The notes under the pieces are model-generated. The model searched no databases, was not told where the DNA came from, and saw only the letters and a program-made list of their open reading frames with translations. The translations under genes were made by a program, and so were the position numbers. A stretch of DNA of 26,722 nt from Sphingobacteriia bacterium. GTDB lineage: Bacteria; Bacteroidota; Bacteroidia; NS11-12g; UBA955. Below, one piece after another: positions 6,822 through 15,294 of the stretch (its first letter is position 1; the number at the start of each line of letters is the position of its first letter). The stretch covers positions 1 to 26,722 of the forward strand of contig JAGKXC010000019.1 of NCBI GenBank assembly GCA_021151535.1. The letters run 5' to 3'.

Positions 6822-9296
6822 TTAAAGGATTCTCATCTTGGCAAATTTCAATACCAGTGTTTTTTCACCAACGTGGTCAAATAAAACCACCGCTTTGCCC
6901 GTTTGGAAATTTCCTTCCAACGATTGAACCGTTCCCGTGCCAAAACGTTGGTGCTGAACGCGATCGCCAACCTTTAATTCGCTTAAATCACCTTCTACAA
7001 AATTTGGGTCTGCAGGTGGTAATGGGGCGGAAGTTGGGCGCTTAGGTTGCAATAATGTTGAGGGTTTGGTGGGTTTGTCACTATCCCCTGGTTTCTTTCC
7101 GTTACCCATGCTATTTCTTTGAATATAGCCCCCTGCATTGGATTTATCGCCAGAATTATTTCCTCTATTTCCTCCTTGTCGATTTCCGTAATTCCCCCCT
7201 CCGCGGTTGCCGCTATATCCGCCTCCAAAATTTCCACCGCCAAAACCATCAAAATCTTCATCAAATGTGGGTTTTTTAGGTACGATCGACATATCTAGAA
7301 ATTTGCTATCGATTTCTTCAATGAAACGGCTAGGCTCGCATGGGATTAAGCTTCCATATTTGAATCGGGAAGTGGCATAATTCAAAAATAATTTTTGCTC
7401 TGCCCTAGTAATTGCTACATAAAATAATCGGCGTTCTTCTTCCAGTTCGGCGCGTGAATGCAATGCCATTTGAGAAGGAAACAAGTTTTCTTCCAATCCC
7501 ACAATAAAAACAACTGGAAACTCTAATCCTTTGGATGCGTGAATCGTCATCAAAGAAACGGTATCGCGGTTTTGATCTTTGTCTTTCTCTTCGTCTGTGT
7601 ACAAGGCAACTTCTTCCAAGAAATTGGGCAAAGTTTTCTCCTTTTCGCTTTCGTCGTCTTCCGTAAATTGTTGAATACCATTGAGTAATTCCGTGATGTT
7701 CTCATAGCGTGAAACGCCTTCAACGGATTTGTCTTCGTATAATAATCGCAATAGCCCAGATTGTTTGGCAACATGTGTTGCTACATCGAAAGCATTATTT
7801 GATTCCAACATCGCCATGAAACTCTGCATCATTAATGCGAAATTTTCCAATTTAGGGATGGCCGTGCTTAATTCGGGAAAAGAGCGTGCCGATTTTACGA
7901 TGTCCCATAAAGCAACACCATGTTGTGAACTCAGAAGAATGAGGCGATTGATTGTAGTATCGCCGATGCCTCTACCTGGATAGTTGATTACTCTTTTAAG
8001 CGCTTCTTCGTCTGTTGGATTTACCGTTAATCGCAAGTAAGAGAGCAAATCTTTTACTTCTTTGCGCTGGTAAAAACTCATGCCACCATAGATTTTGTAA
8101 TCCAATCCCTGTCGGCGGAGTGCTTCTTCAAAAGCCCTACTTTGGGAATTTGTGCGATACAAAATGGCAAAGGCTTTATTTGGGAAATGTTCCCGCAATT
8201 TTATTTCGGTGATATAATCGGCAACTTTTCTAGCTTCTTCACCTTCCGTACTGTTGTGAATTAGCTTGATTTTATCGCCCTCGTCATTGGCTGTCCATAC
8301 TTCTTTTTCAAGTTGCTTTTTGTTGTTTTTAATCACAGATGAAGCGGCATTGACGATGTTTTTCGTAGAGCGATAATTTTGTTCCAGTTTGTAAATTTTC
8401 ACTTCTGGGTAATCTCGTTCAAAATTTAGGATGTTTTGAATATTTGCGCCCCTGAATGCGTAAATACTTTGAGCATCATCGCCCACAACGCAGATGTTTT
8501 GATTCACCGCTGCCAATTTTTTGGTGATCATATATTGCACGTGGTTGGTATCTTGATACTCATCTACCATGATGTATTTGAACTTATGTTGCCATTTGTT
8601 GCAAACATCTAAATGGTTGTTTAAAAGTTTGTAGGTATTGAGCAGGATATCGTCGAAATCCATGGCGCCAGCTTTGAAGCAACGCTTGGTATATTCGCTA
8701 AATATTTCGGCAAATTTAGGTCTGGAAGCTGCGGTATCTTGGGCAATTAAATCATCCTTTTGCAGATAATGATGTGCTTCCAAAAGGTTGTTTTTGGCCA
8801 TGGATATTCTGCCCAAAACCATGTTTGTTTTGTATACTTTATCATCGAGGTTCATTTCCTTGATGATGGTTTTTAACAAACTTTTGGAATCTTCTGTATC
8901 GTAAATGGTAAAGTTGGAAGGGTATCCAATTCTTTCAGCTTCCTGCCTTAAAACCCGGGCGAAAATACTGTGAAAAGTGCCCATCCATAGATTTTTGGCT
9001 TGTCTGCCGGCTACAGATTCAATTCTGTTGCGCATTTCTTTTGCCGCTTTATTGGTAAAAGTTAGCGCCAAAATCTGAAATGCATCTACGCCCTTTTGAA
9101 GCAAATAAGCAATACGGTAGGTAATAACACGGGTTTTGCCTGAGCCTGCACCGGCAATGATCATCACGGGGCCATCGGTTTGAATCACGGCTTGCTGTTG
9201 TGGCTCGTTCAATCCATCCAAAAACGGAGGAATTCCATTATTAGAATTATTGTTTTCAAAAGGGTTGAATTCGTTGGGTTGATCTGGCCAATGCAT
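6822..9296 (-). CDS. UvrD/PcrA-type superfamily 1A DNA helicase
   Basis: An 824-residue 3'-5' DNA helicase of the UvrD/PcrA/Rep group, acting in nucleotide excision and mismatch repair and in removing proteins from DNA. Helicase motifs run in order: Walker A AGAGSGKT (48-55), Ia ALTFTNKAA (77-85), Walker B DEYQDT (245-250), motif III QSIYAFRGA (276-284), motif IV EQNYRST, motif V TIHASKGLEF and motif VI RRLFYVAITRAE. After about residue 690 comes a Gly/Asn/Arg-rich linker, then a Tudor-like C-terminal domain (ELKVGDRVQHQRFGTGTV onwards) as in PcrA, where it contacts RNA polymerase. The first ~25 residues are Asn/Pro-rich. A TAAATTTG box ends 6 bases before the ATG. Confidence 0.95.
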   Translation of the reverse strand: MHWPDQPNEFNPFENNNSNNGIPPFLDGLNEPQQQAVIQTDGPVMIIAGAGSGKTRVITYRIAYLLQKGVDAFQILALTFTNKAAKEMRNRIESVAGRQAKNLWMGTFHSIFARVLRQEAERIGYPSNFTIYDTEDSKSLLKTIIKEMNLDDKVYKTNMVLGRISMAKNNLLEAHHYLQKDDLIAQDTAASRPKFAEIFSEYTKRCFKAGAMDFDDILLNTYKLLNNHLDVCNKWQHKFKYIMVDEYQDTNHVQYMITKKLAAVNQNICVVGDDAQSIYAFRGANIQNILNFERDYPEVKIYKLEQNYRSTKNIVNAASSVIKNNKKQLEKEVWTANDEGDKIKLIHNSTEGEEARKVADYITEIKLREHFPNKAFAILYRTNSQSRAFEEALRRQGLDYKIYGGMSFYQRKEVKDLLSYLRLTVNPTDEEALKRVINYPGRGIGDTTINRLILLSSQHGVALWDIVKSARSFPELSTAIPKLENFALMMQSFMAMLESNNAFDVATHVAKQSGLLRLLYEDKSVEGVSRYENITELLNGIQQFTEDDESEKEKTLPNFLEEVALYTDEEKDKDQNRDTVSLMTIHASKGLEFPVVFIVGLEENLFPSQMALHSRAELEEERRLFYVAITRAEQKLFLNYATSRFKYGSLIPCEPSRFIEEIDSKFLDMSIVPKKPTFDEDFDGFGGGNFGGGYSGNRGGGNYGNRQGGNRGNNSGDKSNAGGYIQRNSMGNGKKPGDSDKPTKPSTLLQPKRPTSAPLPPADPNFVEGDLSELKVGDRVQHQRFGTGTVQSLEGNFQTGKAVVLFDHVGEKTLVLKFAKMRIL

Positions 9297-9302
9297 GAAT
9301 TA

Positions 9303-9310
9303 CAAATTTA
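9303..9310 (-). promoter_or_regulatory. -7 promoter box of the uvrD/pcrA gene (TAAATTTG)
   Basis: Exact TAnnTTTG match on the minus strand ending only 6 bases before the helicase ATG, implying a leaderless or nearly leaderless transcript. Confidence 0.5.
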
Positions 9311-9433
9311 CGTGCATTTGGGTGCAGTTTTTCATTGCGATTTTCACAATTTGTAAACGAGGATTTGTGATTATCGCCAATTTTAAAGATTTGTTAAAAT
9401 AGAAATGTTATCATTGTGGAAGCAGTAATTTGT

Positions 9434-10381
9434 ATGTCGAACTTATATCTTCTTTTGCTGGTGATTTTGGTCATTACCTTAATGGTGGTGGGTTTTCTTT
9501 GGTATCGCCGAGAACATCTTTTATTGAATAAATTGAAGGAAATTTTGTTGAAGGAGGAGAATGATGAAAACGTAGATTTAGGGTTTGAAGAAACTACAGA
9601 ATTACGAGCAGAACCATTAAATCCAGAGCAAGCCATTGAGGCCTTAAGCGTTGCCAGGAAGCGAGAATTTGAGCGAATGAATATGCTGGAGAATTATCGT
9701 AGAGATTATATTGGTAATGTGGCACATGAATTAAAGACGCCCATTTTTGCGATCCAAGGTTACATTGATGCGGTTTTTGAAGATCCTGGAATGGATAGGG
9801 AAACTTTAGAGTTATTCTTGAGTAAGGCCTCAAAAAATTCTGCGAGGTTGGCCCAAATAACCAGTGATTTGGATATGATTACCAAATATGAAAGTGGTTT
9901 TTTAACCCTTCATATGGACGATTTTGATCTTTTACAATTGGCTCATGAAGTAGTGGAAAGCATGGAGTTACAAGCCAAAGAAAAGAATATTTCTGTACAA
10001 GTAGTTGCATTGGGCGATAATTATTGGGTGCATGCAGATCGGTCAAGAATTTCTCAAGTTTTAACCAATTTGGTTTACAATTCTATCCGATATGGCAAGC
10101 AAGATGGTCATACCCGATTGCGTTTAAGTAATACTTTGGAAAAAATCATCATTGAAGTAGCAGATAATGGAATTGGGATTCCTCAGGAGCATCAGAGTAG
10201 GATTTTTGAACGATTTTACCGGGTAGATAAACATAGGAATCGTGCAACTGGCGGCAGTGGTTTGGGATTAGCTATCTGCAAACATATTGTGGAAGCCCAT
10301 GGTGAAATTATTGGATTAATGAGCACCGAAGGTGCGGGTTCCGTGTTTAGTTTTTCTTTGAAATCGGTTCGAAAGGATTAA
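9434..10381 (+). CDS. Membrane sensor histidine kinase (PhoR-like)
   Basis: From the ATG at 9434 the protein has 315 residues; a GTG at 9416 is possible but adds six residues ahead of the membrane segment. One hydrophobic helix (about 4-23) is followed by a short linker with no recognisable sensor or HAMP domain. The HisKA domain carries the phospho-acceptor in GNVAHELKTP (His98), and the ATPase domain has the N-box QVLTNLVYNSIRYG, G1 VADNGIGIP, F-box RIFERFYRV and G2 GGSGLGLAI. It should autophosphorylate and pass phosphate to a response regulator, but none is encoded here. The stop overlaps that of the convergent phosphopantetheinyl transferase by 4 bases. Confidence 0.93.
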   Translation: MSNLYLLLLVILVITLMVVGFLWYRREHLLLNKLKEILLKEENDENVDLGFEETTELRAEPLNPEQAIEALSVARKREFERMNMLENYRRDYIGNVAHELKTPIFAIQGYIDAVFEDPGMDRETLELFLSKASKNSARLAQITSDLDMITKYESGFLTLHMDDFDLLQLAHEVVESMELQAKEKNISVQVVALGDNYWVHADRSRISQVLTNLVYNSIRYGKQDGHTRLRLSNTLEKIIIEVADNGIGIPQEHQSRIFERFYRVDKHRNRATGGSGLGLAICKHIVEAHGEIIGLMSTEGAGSVFSFSLKSVRKD

Positions 10382-11040
10382 ACTTCTTTTAGCACCGAGT
10401 AGGCGATTTCACAATTTTGCCAAGCCATAAAATGTATTTCCGATTTTAGAGGTTCAGCGTGAATTTCAGGGCGATAGACGTCCATTTTCAGCAATCTATC
10501 TCCACTTTCAAATGGATGGATATAAAAATGGTTGCGAAAATCGGTTCCTTTTCTTCCAATTGCCTTGTACACGGCCTCTTTTGCACACCAACATTGTTGC
10601 AGAGTTTTAATCGAAGGCTTTGTGCCAATCCAAGCAGATTCTTTTTCGGAGCAGAATCTTAGATACACACGTTCTAGTTTAGGACGTGCGGTTTCAATGT
10701 CGATTCCTATTGGAAATGAGGGATGTTCGGCCAAAACCACCCAGTTGTCGGCATGGGAATAATTGATGTGAAAATTACTGGATTCTTTGGGGGGTAGATG
10801 GGTTAAAAAGGGTTTACCTTCTGCGTCAAATTTTAAGAGTTGCTTAGGGAAGGTAAAATTTATTAGGAGCCTAGCTGCAAGTTTATGTTTGTTATGAATC
10901 CAACTGGGAATGGGATGGTTTTTTAGATATTCGCCATGACATTCTTTGTACATTTGCTGTAACTCTTCAATGGATTCGGTGATGTGCCAAAAATGAATGG
11001 TTACGGCATCATATCCACGAACAGAGGTCATCAACGGCAT
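10378..11040 (-). CDS. 4'-phosphopantetheinyl transferase (Sfp type)
   Basis: This 220-residue protein has the Sfp-type signature: HINYSH (91-96), GIDIE (112-116, metal ligands Asp114 and Glu116) and WCAKEAVYKA (151-160, with Glu155 and Lys159). It moves the phosphopantetheine arm from coenzyme A to acyl or peptidyl carrier proteins. No fatty acid, polyketide or peptide synthase lies in the window, so its target is unknown; being a core-genome neighbour it may serve the fatty-acid ACP. The ATG at 11040 overlaps the WD40 start codon in a CATG; an alternative ATG lies at 11031. A TATCTTTG box ends 5 bases before 11040. The 3' end overlaps the kinase stop by 4 bases. Confidence 0.9.
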   Translation of the reverse strand: MPLMTSVRGYDAVTIHFWHITESIEELQQMYKECHGEYLKNHPIPSWIHNKHKLAARLLINFTFPKQLLKFDAEGKPFLTHLPPKESSNFHINYSHADNWVVLAEHPSFPIGIDIETARPKLERVYLRFCSEKESAWIGTKPSIKTLQQCWCAKEAVYKAIGRKGTDFRNHFYIHPFESGDRLLKMDVYRPEIHAEPLKSEIHFMAWQNCEIAYSVLKEV

Positions 11041-12058
11041 GAGTGCAAAGATACAAGTAATTGATCACACAGAATTAGGCGGGCATAAACAGGGGGTTTA
11101 TGCGCTTCAGTTTGCCCATGGATTTTTATGGAGTGCTGCGGGCGATGGGTATGTAGTGAAGTGGGATGTAGTTTCAGGCAACGGCGAGTTGTTTGCGCAA
11201 ATTCCAGAGCCGATTTTTTGTTTGAAAGTGATATCGGAATTTGCGGTGTTGGTGGGCACGCAAAAAGGGCAGGTTTTTTTATTAGAAAAGGGGCAGCAGG
11301 CCAGAGCTTGGAAGGTTTCATCGCAAGGCGTTTTTTTTATTGAGCAGGTAGGCGAAAAATTTTGGGTAGGTTTGGGCGATGGCCGATTGATGGTTTTTGA
11401 CCAAATATTTGTGGTTGAAAAAATCATAGGAATCACCCCCAACCAAGAAAGTTTGCGGTGCGTTTTGTTGGGTCCGAAGAGTGGTTTATTGGAACAGGAG
11501 AGTGGTCTTTTAGGAGAGGGGAATGATATTTTAGATGAGCAGCGTGATTTGCAGGAGGCAGCGTCTGAGCCAACGCCAGATTTAAATTCGGTTTGGTTGG
11601 GGGCCTCTGATGGATGTATATATGAAATTGACAGACAAACATGTGAGGTGCTTTCCAAACGATCAGCCAATCAGCCGTCTGTGTTTTCTATGGATTGGGA
11701 TATCACATCCAATCCTGCCTTGATCTCCGGCGGGAGAGATGCGCAATTAAAACGTTTTGAAATACAAAATCAATTAGAAGTAGTAATTCCAGCGCATTGG
11801 TACAGTATTCATCAAGTGAAACGACATCCCCAATATCCAAGATTTATGGCCACTTCTTCTATGGATAAGTCGCTGAAAATATGGCAGTTGCCTCAATTGC
11901 AATTGCTAAAAGTAATTGATCGTCCGAAAATTCAAATGGCACATACTCATTCTGTGAACGCTATCTGTTGGCTGCCATCGGATTCCTCAAAAATCCTAAA
12001 AATTGCGACTGGTAGTGATGATAAGCGATTGGTTATTTGGACACTTGAAATTTCGTAG
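11039..12058 (+). CDS. WD40-repeat beta-propeller protein
   Basis: From the ATG at 11039 (MSAKIQVIDHTELGGHKQGV) this is a 339-residue WD40 protein; the frame is open to 10997, but the upstream 14 residues are antisense to the neighbouring gene and less likely. Repeats are visible by their ends: SAAGDGYVVKWDV, ISGGRDAQLKRFE, SSMDKSLKIWQL and SGSDDKRLVIWTL-like at the C-terminus. Five to seven blades would fit this length. A hydrophilic loop in the middle contains a 21-base direct repeat. No signal peptide, so it is probably a cytoplasmic scaffold; partners are unknown. Similar WD40 proteins occur widely in Bacteroidota. Confidence 0.85.
   Translation: MSAKIQVIDHTELGGHKQGVYALQFAHGFLWSAAGDGYVVKWDVVSGNGELFAQIPEPIFCLKVISEFAVLVGTQKGQVFLLEKGQQARAWKVSSQGVFFIEQVGEKFWVGLGDGRLMVFDQIFVVEKIIGITPNQESLRCVLLGPKSGLLEQESGLLGEGNDILDEQRDLQEAASEPTPDLNSVWLGASDGCIYEIDRQTCEVLSKRSANQPSVFSMDWDITSNPALISGGRDAQLKRFEIQNQLEVVIPAHWYSIHQVKRHPQYPRFMATSSMDKSLKIWQLPQLQLLKVIDRPKIQMAHTHSVNAICWLPSDSSKILKIATGSDDKRLVIWTLEIS
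11046..11053 (-). promoter_or_regulatory. -7 promoter box of the phosphopantetheinyl transferase gene (TATCTTTG)
   Basis: Exact TAnnTTTG match on the minus strand, 5 bases from the ATG at 11040. It lies inside the first codons of the divergent WD40 gene, so the promoter and that coding sequence share the same DNA. Confidence 0.5.
11478..11519 (+). repeat. Two 21-base tandem units inside the WD40 gene
   Basis: Units at 11478-11498 and 11499-11519 both begin agagtggt and encode the near-duplicate peptides SGLLEQE and SGLLGEG in a loop between propeller blades. The units are diverged, so this is an old small duplication. Confidence 0.45.
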
Positions 12059-12104
12059 AATCTTCTTGGATTTCGCTGTGTAAAATTCTAATAAATTGCT
12101 TTAG

Positions 12105-12112
12105 TAAAATTG
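12105..12112 (+). promoter_or_regulatory. Possible -7 box before the exported barrel protein (TAAAATTG)
   Basis: One mismatch to TAnnTTTG, 7 bases before the ATG at 12120. Weak on its own; listed because the position resembles the exact boxes elsewhere in the window. Confidence 0.25.
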
Positions 12113-12119
12113 TATCCAA

Positions 12120-13064
12120 ATGAAGAATTGGTTGGCTATAGCATTAATTTGTACTTCCCTAGTAAGCGCAGGCTTGCAGGCTCAAAATGCGGCTTCAACT
12201 TCTGATACTACCAAGAAAAGAATCGCCCTTAAAAATACAATTCAGCAAACTTCTGAACTATTTCGCTTAGAAGATCCAAACGTGGATAATTTGCATGCTT
12301 GGCGATACACAATACTTCAATCGGCCTTGCCAATCAAGCATAAATTGGCGTATTACCAAAATTATAACCTTGCCGCTAATGATTTCTATTTTGGATTGAA
12401 CAACGATTTTTCGGTGGGTGTTGGCTACGCGTTACCCTATTTTGCTTATGTGAATCCCAAATTTAGTTTTGCATTAAATAAAGTTCCTCGCCGTTACGGA
12501 CACGCCATTGCAGTGAGTAATATGTCTATTATTGGATTTTTTACCGGATTGGATCATCGAACATGGGCCAATAACATGCAATTATTATACACTTTGGGCA
12601 ATGATTATCGGAATCTCACAGTGGGATTGGGAAGTGCGAGTTCATCGGAATTAGACGGAGCCAGTTTGATTACCAGTTTGGGTGGATTGTGGGCTGTAAA
12701 TTCGGATTTTTATATCAGTGGAGAGCTTTGGGTAAACTCCAGAACCCGAGATGTGAAAGGGATATATTTGCCATTTGTTCAGGATTTAAATGGCAATTGG
12801 ATTGAAGGAACTAACGTTAGTATCGCCCGAAAATTGAATAGAAAAACTCTTTTTACTGCGATACAATTTCGCTTGCTAGGGCAAAAAAATAGGGCCAACG
12901 CTTGGAGTTTTGGTGTATCGTCTTATTGGGAATCTGGCGATGTAGTTGAGGAGAATTATGTGGGTGCTGGCGGTGCGGATAAGGTGTTTACTGTGGGTCC
13001 AAAAAATAGGTTTATCTTCATACCGAGCTTTACATATACCCGCTGCTTGAATGCGAATCGGTAA
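12120..13064 (+). CDS. Exported protein, probable outer-membrane beta-barrel, unknown function
   Basis: I do not recognise a named family. The 314-residue protein begins with a clear signal peptide (MKNWLAIALICTSLVSAGLQAQ, cut likely after the AxA-type site near residue 21). After a polar stretch, from about residue 80 it alternates short aromatic and Gly-rich segments that look like membrane beta-strands: FYFGLNNDFSVGVGYALPYF, SFALNKV, LTVGLGSASS, FYISGELWVNS, FTAIQFRLLG and WSFGVSSYWE, ending FIFIPSFTYTRCLNANR. That suggests an outer-membrane barrel of about ten to twelve strands. It sits 61 bases after the WD40 gene, with only a weak promoter box in between. Confidence 0.65.
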   Translation: MKNWLAIALICTSLVSAGLQAQNAASTSDTTKKRIALKNTIQQTSELFRLEDPNVDNLHAWRYTILQSALPIKHKLAYYQNYNLAANDFYFGLNNDFSVGVGYALPYFAYVNPKFSFALNKVPRRYGHAIAVSNMSIIGFFTGLDHRTWANNMQLLYTLGNDYRNLTVGLGSASSSELDGASLITSLGGLWAVNSDFYISGELWVNSRTRDVKGIYLPFVQDLNGNWIEGTNVSIARKLNRKTLFTAIQFRLLGQKNRANAWSFGVSSYWESGDVVEENYVGAGGADKVFTVGPKNRFIFIPSFTYTRCLNANR

Positions 13065-13110
13065 TCATGTTGAAGCTAGATTACTTTGTTTAATTTTCAA
13101 TACTTTGTTT

Positions 13111-13118
13111 TAATATTG
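13111..13118 (+). promoter_or_regulatory. Possible -7 box of dcd (TAATATTG)
   Basis: One mismatch to TAnnTTTG, 4 bases before the dcd ATG. A TTTG at 13085-13088 could be the -33 element at a spacing of 22. Confidence 0.3.
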
Positions 13119-13122
13119 CAAT

Positions 13123-13659
13123 ATGATTCTTAGCGACAAGCGCATATTGGAAGAAATTGAGGCCGGCCGCATTAAGGTTGAGCCTTACGACCGTTCTTGT
13201 TTGGGTAGTAATAGTTACGACGTACATTTGGGCAAGCATTTGGCGATTTACGTAGATGACGTATTGGATGCTAAGAAGCACAACACCATTGAGCATTTTG
13301 ATATTCCAGAAGAAGGTTATGTGTTACAGCCAGATGTATTTTACTTGGGAGTGACTTTAGAATATACAGAAACTCACGCTCATGTTCCTTTTTTGGAAGG
13401 TAAGAGTTCTACTGGGCGATTGGGTATTGATATTCATGCCACTGCGGGTAAGGGCGATGTGGGCTTTTGTGGCAACTGGACGTTGGAAATCTCTGTTAAG
13501 AAGCCAGTGCGTGTCTATGCCGGAATGCCTATTGGGCAGTTGATTTATTTCCCTGTAGAAGGTGAAATTTTGGTTCCCTACAATGCAAAATCCAATGCGA
13601 AATATTCGGGTCAGCCGAATCGTCCGGTGGAGAGCATGATGTGGAAGAACAAATTTTAA
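13123..13659 (+). CDS. dcd: dCTP deaminase
   Basis: dCTP deaminase converts dCTP to dUTP, the first step of the route to dTMP. The 178-residue protein has the family core EGKSSTGRLGIDIHATAG (92-109) followed by DVGFCGNWTLE, in which Glu122 is the expected catalytic residue. The start MILSDKRILEEIEAGRI is typical. Length is close to the monofunctional enzyme. A bifunctional deaminase/dUTPase cannot be excluded from sequence alone, and no dut gene is seen in the window. It is 59 bases downstream of the barrel protein and 89 bases before glyS. Confidence 0.94.
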   Translation: MILSDKRILEEIEAGRIKVEPYDRSCLGSNSYDVHLGKHLAIYVDDVLDAKKHNTIEHFDIPEEGYVLQPDVFYLGVTLEYTETHAHVPFLEGKSSTGRLGIDIHATAGKGDVGFCGNWTLEISVKKPVRVYAGMPIGQLIYFPVEGEILVPYNAKSNAKYSGQPNRPVESMMWKNKF

Positions 13660-13708
13660 ATTCTTTTATTAATAATTCCAAAAGGCTAGGGAATAGTTGC
13701 AAATTTCG

Positions 13709-13723
13709 CCAAGTTAATCTTGG
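13709..13723. promoter_or_regulatory. Short inverted repeat upstream of glyS
   Basis: CCAAG-TTAAT-CTTGG, perfect arms of five bases, lies 10 bases before the glyS -7 box, between it and the expected -33 region. It could be an operator; it is short enough to occur by chance. Confidence 0.25.
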
Positions 13724-13733
13724 AAAGAGAACG

Positions 13734-13741
13734 TATCTTTG
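13734..13741 (+). promoter_or_regulatory. -7 promoter box of glyS-pgk (TATCTTTG)
   Basis: Exact TAnnTTTG match, 7 bases before the glyS ATG, so the transcript would have almost no leader. Confidence 0.55.
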
Positions 13742-13748
13742 CGGCTGA

Positions 13749-15287
13749 ATGAGTCAGCCAGAAATTTTCGAAAAAGTTATTTCTCATTGTAAGGAATATG
13801 GTTTTGTATTTCCTTCAAGTGACATTTATGGTGGTTTAGCTGCTGTTTATGATTATGGCCAAAATGGCGTTGAATTGCGCAATAATTTGCGACAGTATTG
13901 GTGGAAATCAATGACCCAATTGAACCAGAATATTGTGGGTATTGATGCTGCTATATTTATGCATCCTAAAATTTGGAAAGCAAGCGGTCACGTGGATGGA
14001 TTTAACGACCCAATGATTGATAACAAAGACTCTAAAAAGCGATACAGAGCTGATGTTTTGTTAGAAGATCATCAAGAGAAAATTAGGCAGAAAATTGAGA
14101 AAGAAATTGATAAAGCGGCCAAGCGTTTTGGCGAAACTTTTGATGCAGCTTTGTATAGAACTACCAATCCTAGGGTAGTAGAATATCAGCAGAAAATTGA
14201 TCAAATTGATGCTACTTTAAAAGAAGGATTAGAAACGGGTAACTTGGCCATGATCAAGCAATTGATTGAAGATGAGGGTATTGTTTGTCCGATTAGTGGC
14301 TCAAAGAACTGGACGGATGTGCGCCAGTTTAATTTGATGTATAGCACGCAAATGAGTGCGTTAGAAGGAGGGGAAGACCAGTTATACCTTCGCCCTGAAA
14401 CTGCCCAAGGTATTTTTGTGAATTTCTTAAATGTGCAAAAGACGGGTAGAATGAAATTGCCATTTGGTATTGCTCAAACGGGAAAAGCGTTTAGAAATGA
14501 GATTGTTGCAAGGCAGTTTATCATGCGTATGAAGGAGTTTGAACAAATGGAAATGCAGTTTTTTGTTAAGCCCGGAACGGAACTGGATTGGTATCAACAT
14601 TGGAAAGAATCTCGTTTGAAATGGCACCAAAGTTTGGGAATTAAAGCGACAAATTACCGGTTTCATGACCATGTAAAATTGGCGCATTATGCCAATGCTG
14701 CGGTGGATATTGAATATAACTTCCCATTTGGTTTTAAAGAAGTGGAGGGTATTCACTCAAGAACTGATTTTGATTTGGGAAAGCATGAAGAATTTAGCGG
14801 TAAGAAATTGCGTTACTTCGATCCAGAAACCAATGAGAGTTTTGTTCCTTTTGTGGTTGAAACATCCATCGGGTTGGACAGATTGTTTTTATTAACGCTT
14901 TGTGAAGCTTACCAAGAGGAGGAAGTAGATGGTGATACAAGAACTGTATTGAAGTTGCATCCCGCTATCGCCCCAGTGAAGGCCGCTATTTTGCCTTTGG
15001 TAAAAAAAGATGGATTGCCCGAATTAGCAGAGAAAATTTACAATGAATTACGTTTGGATTTCAATGTATATATCGAAGATAAAGATAGTATTGGCAAGCG
15101 TTACAGAAGAATGGATGCAATTGGTACCCCTTTTTGTATTACCATTGATCACGATTCTTTGGAACAGGGCGATGTAACGGTACGCTACAGAGATACAATG
15201 GAACAAACTCGCGTAAAAATCGAGGATTTACGTAATATGTTACAAAACGAAGTGAGTATAACTTCTTTATTGAAAAAATTAATTTAA
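13749..15287 (+). CDS. glyS: Glycine--tRNA ligase, single-chain (alpha2) type
   Basis: This 512-residue class II synthetase charges tRNA-Gly. It is the homodimeric type also found in archaea and eukaryotes, not the alpha2beta2 type of Proteobacteria, so no separate alpha subunit gene is needed. Visible: the N-terminal FPSSDIYGGLAAVYDYGQNG (21-40), YLRPETAQGIFVNF, motif 2 FGIAQTGKAFRNEI, motif 3 FVVETSIGLDRLFLL, and an anticodon-binding domain at the end. Residues about 95-170 form a charged, Lys/Glu-rich insertion typical of this enzyme type. pgk starts 7 bases after the stop, so the two are co-transcribed. Confidence 0.97.
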   Translation: MSQPEIFEKVISHCKEYGFVFPSSDIYGGLAAVYDYGQNGVELRNNLRQYWWKSMTQLNQNIVGIDAAIFMHPKIWKASGHVDGFNDPMIDNKDSKKRYRADVLLEDHQEKIRQKIEKEIDKAAKRFGETFDAALYRTTNPRVVEYQQKIDQIDATLKEGLETGNLAMIKQLIEDEGIVCPISGSKNWTDVRQFNLMYSTQMSALEGGEDQLYLRPETAQGIFVNFLNVQKTGRMKLPFGIAQTGKAFRNEIVARQFIMRMKEFEQMEMQFFVKPGTELDWYQHWKESRLKWHQSLGIKATNYRFHDHVKLAHYANAAVDIEYNFPFGFKEVEGIHSRTDFDLGKHEEFSGKKLRYFDPETNESFVPFVVETSIGLDRLFLLTLCEAYQEEEVDGDTRTVLKLHPAIAPVKAAILPLVKKDGLPELAEKIYNELRLDFNVYIEDKDSIGKRYRRMDAIGTPFCITIDHDSLEQGDVTVRYRDTMEQTRVKIEDLRNMLQNEVSITSLLKKLI

Positions 15288-15294
15288 CCTACCC

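Noticed and set aside
6995..7264. Open frame in the Gly-rich region of the helicase
   Set aside because: Same strand, wrong frame of the low-complexity linker; no start context or protein-like content.
10997..11038. Longer WD40 start
   Set aside because: The extra 14 residues are antisense to the transferase N-terminus and do not look like a propeller strand; kept as a possibility only.
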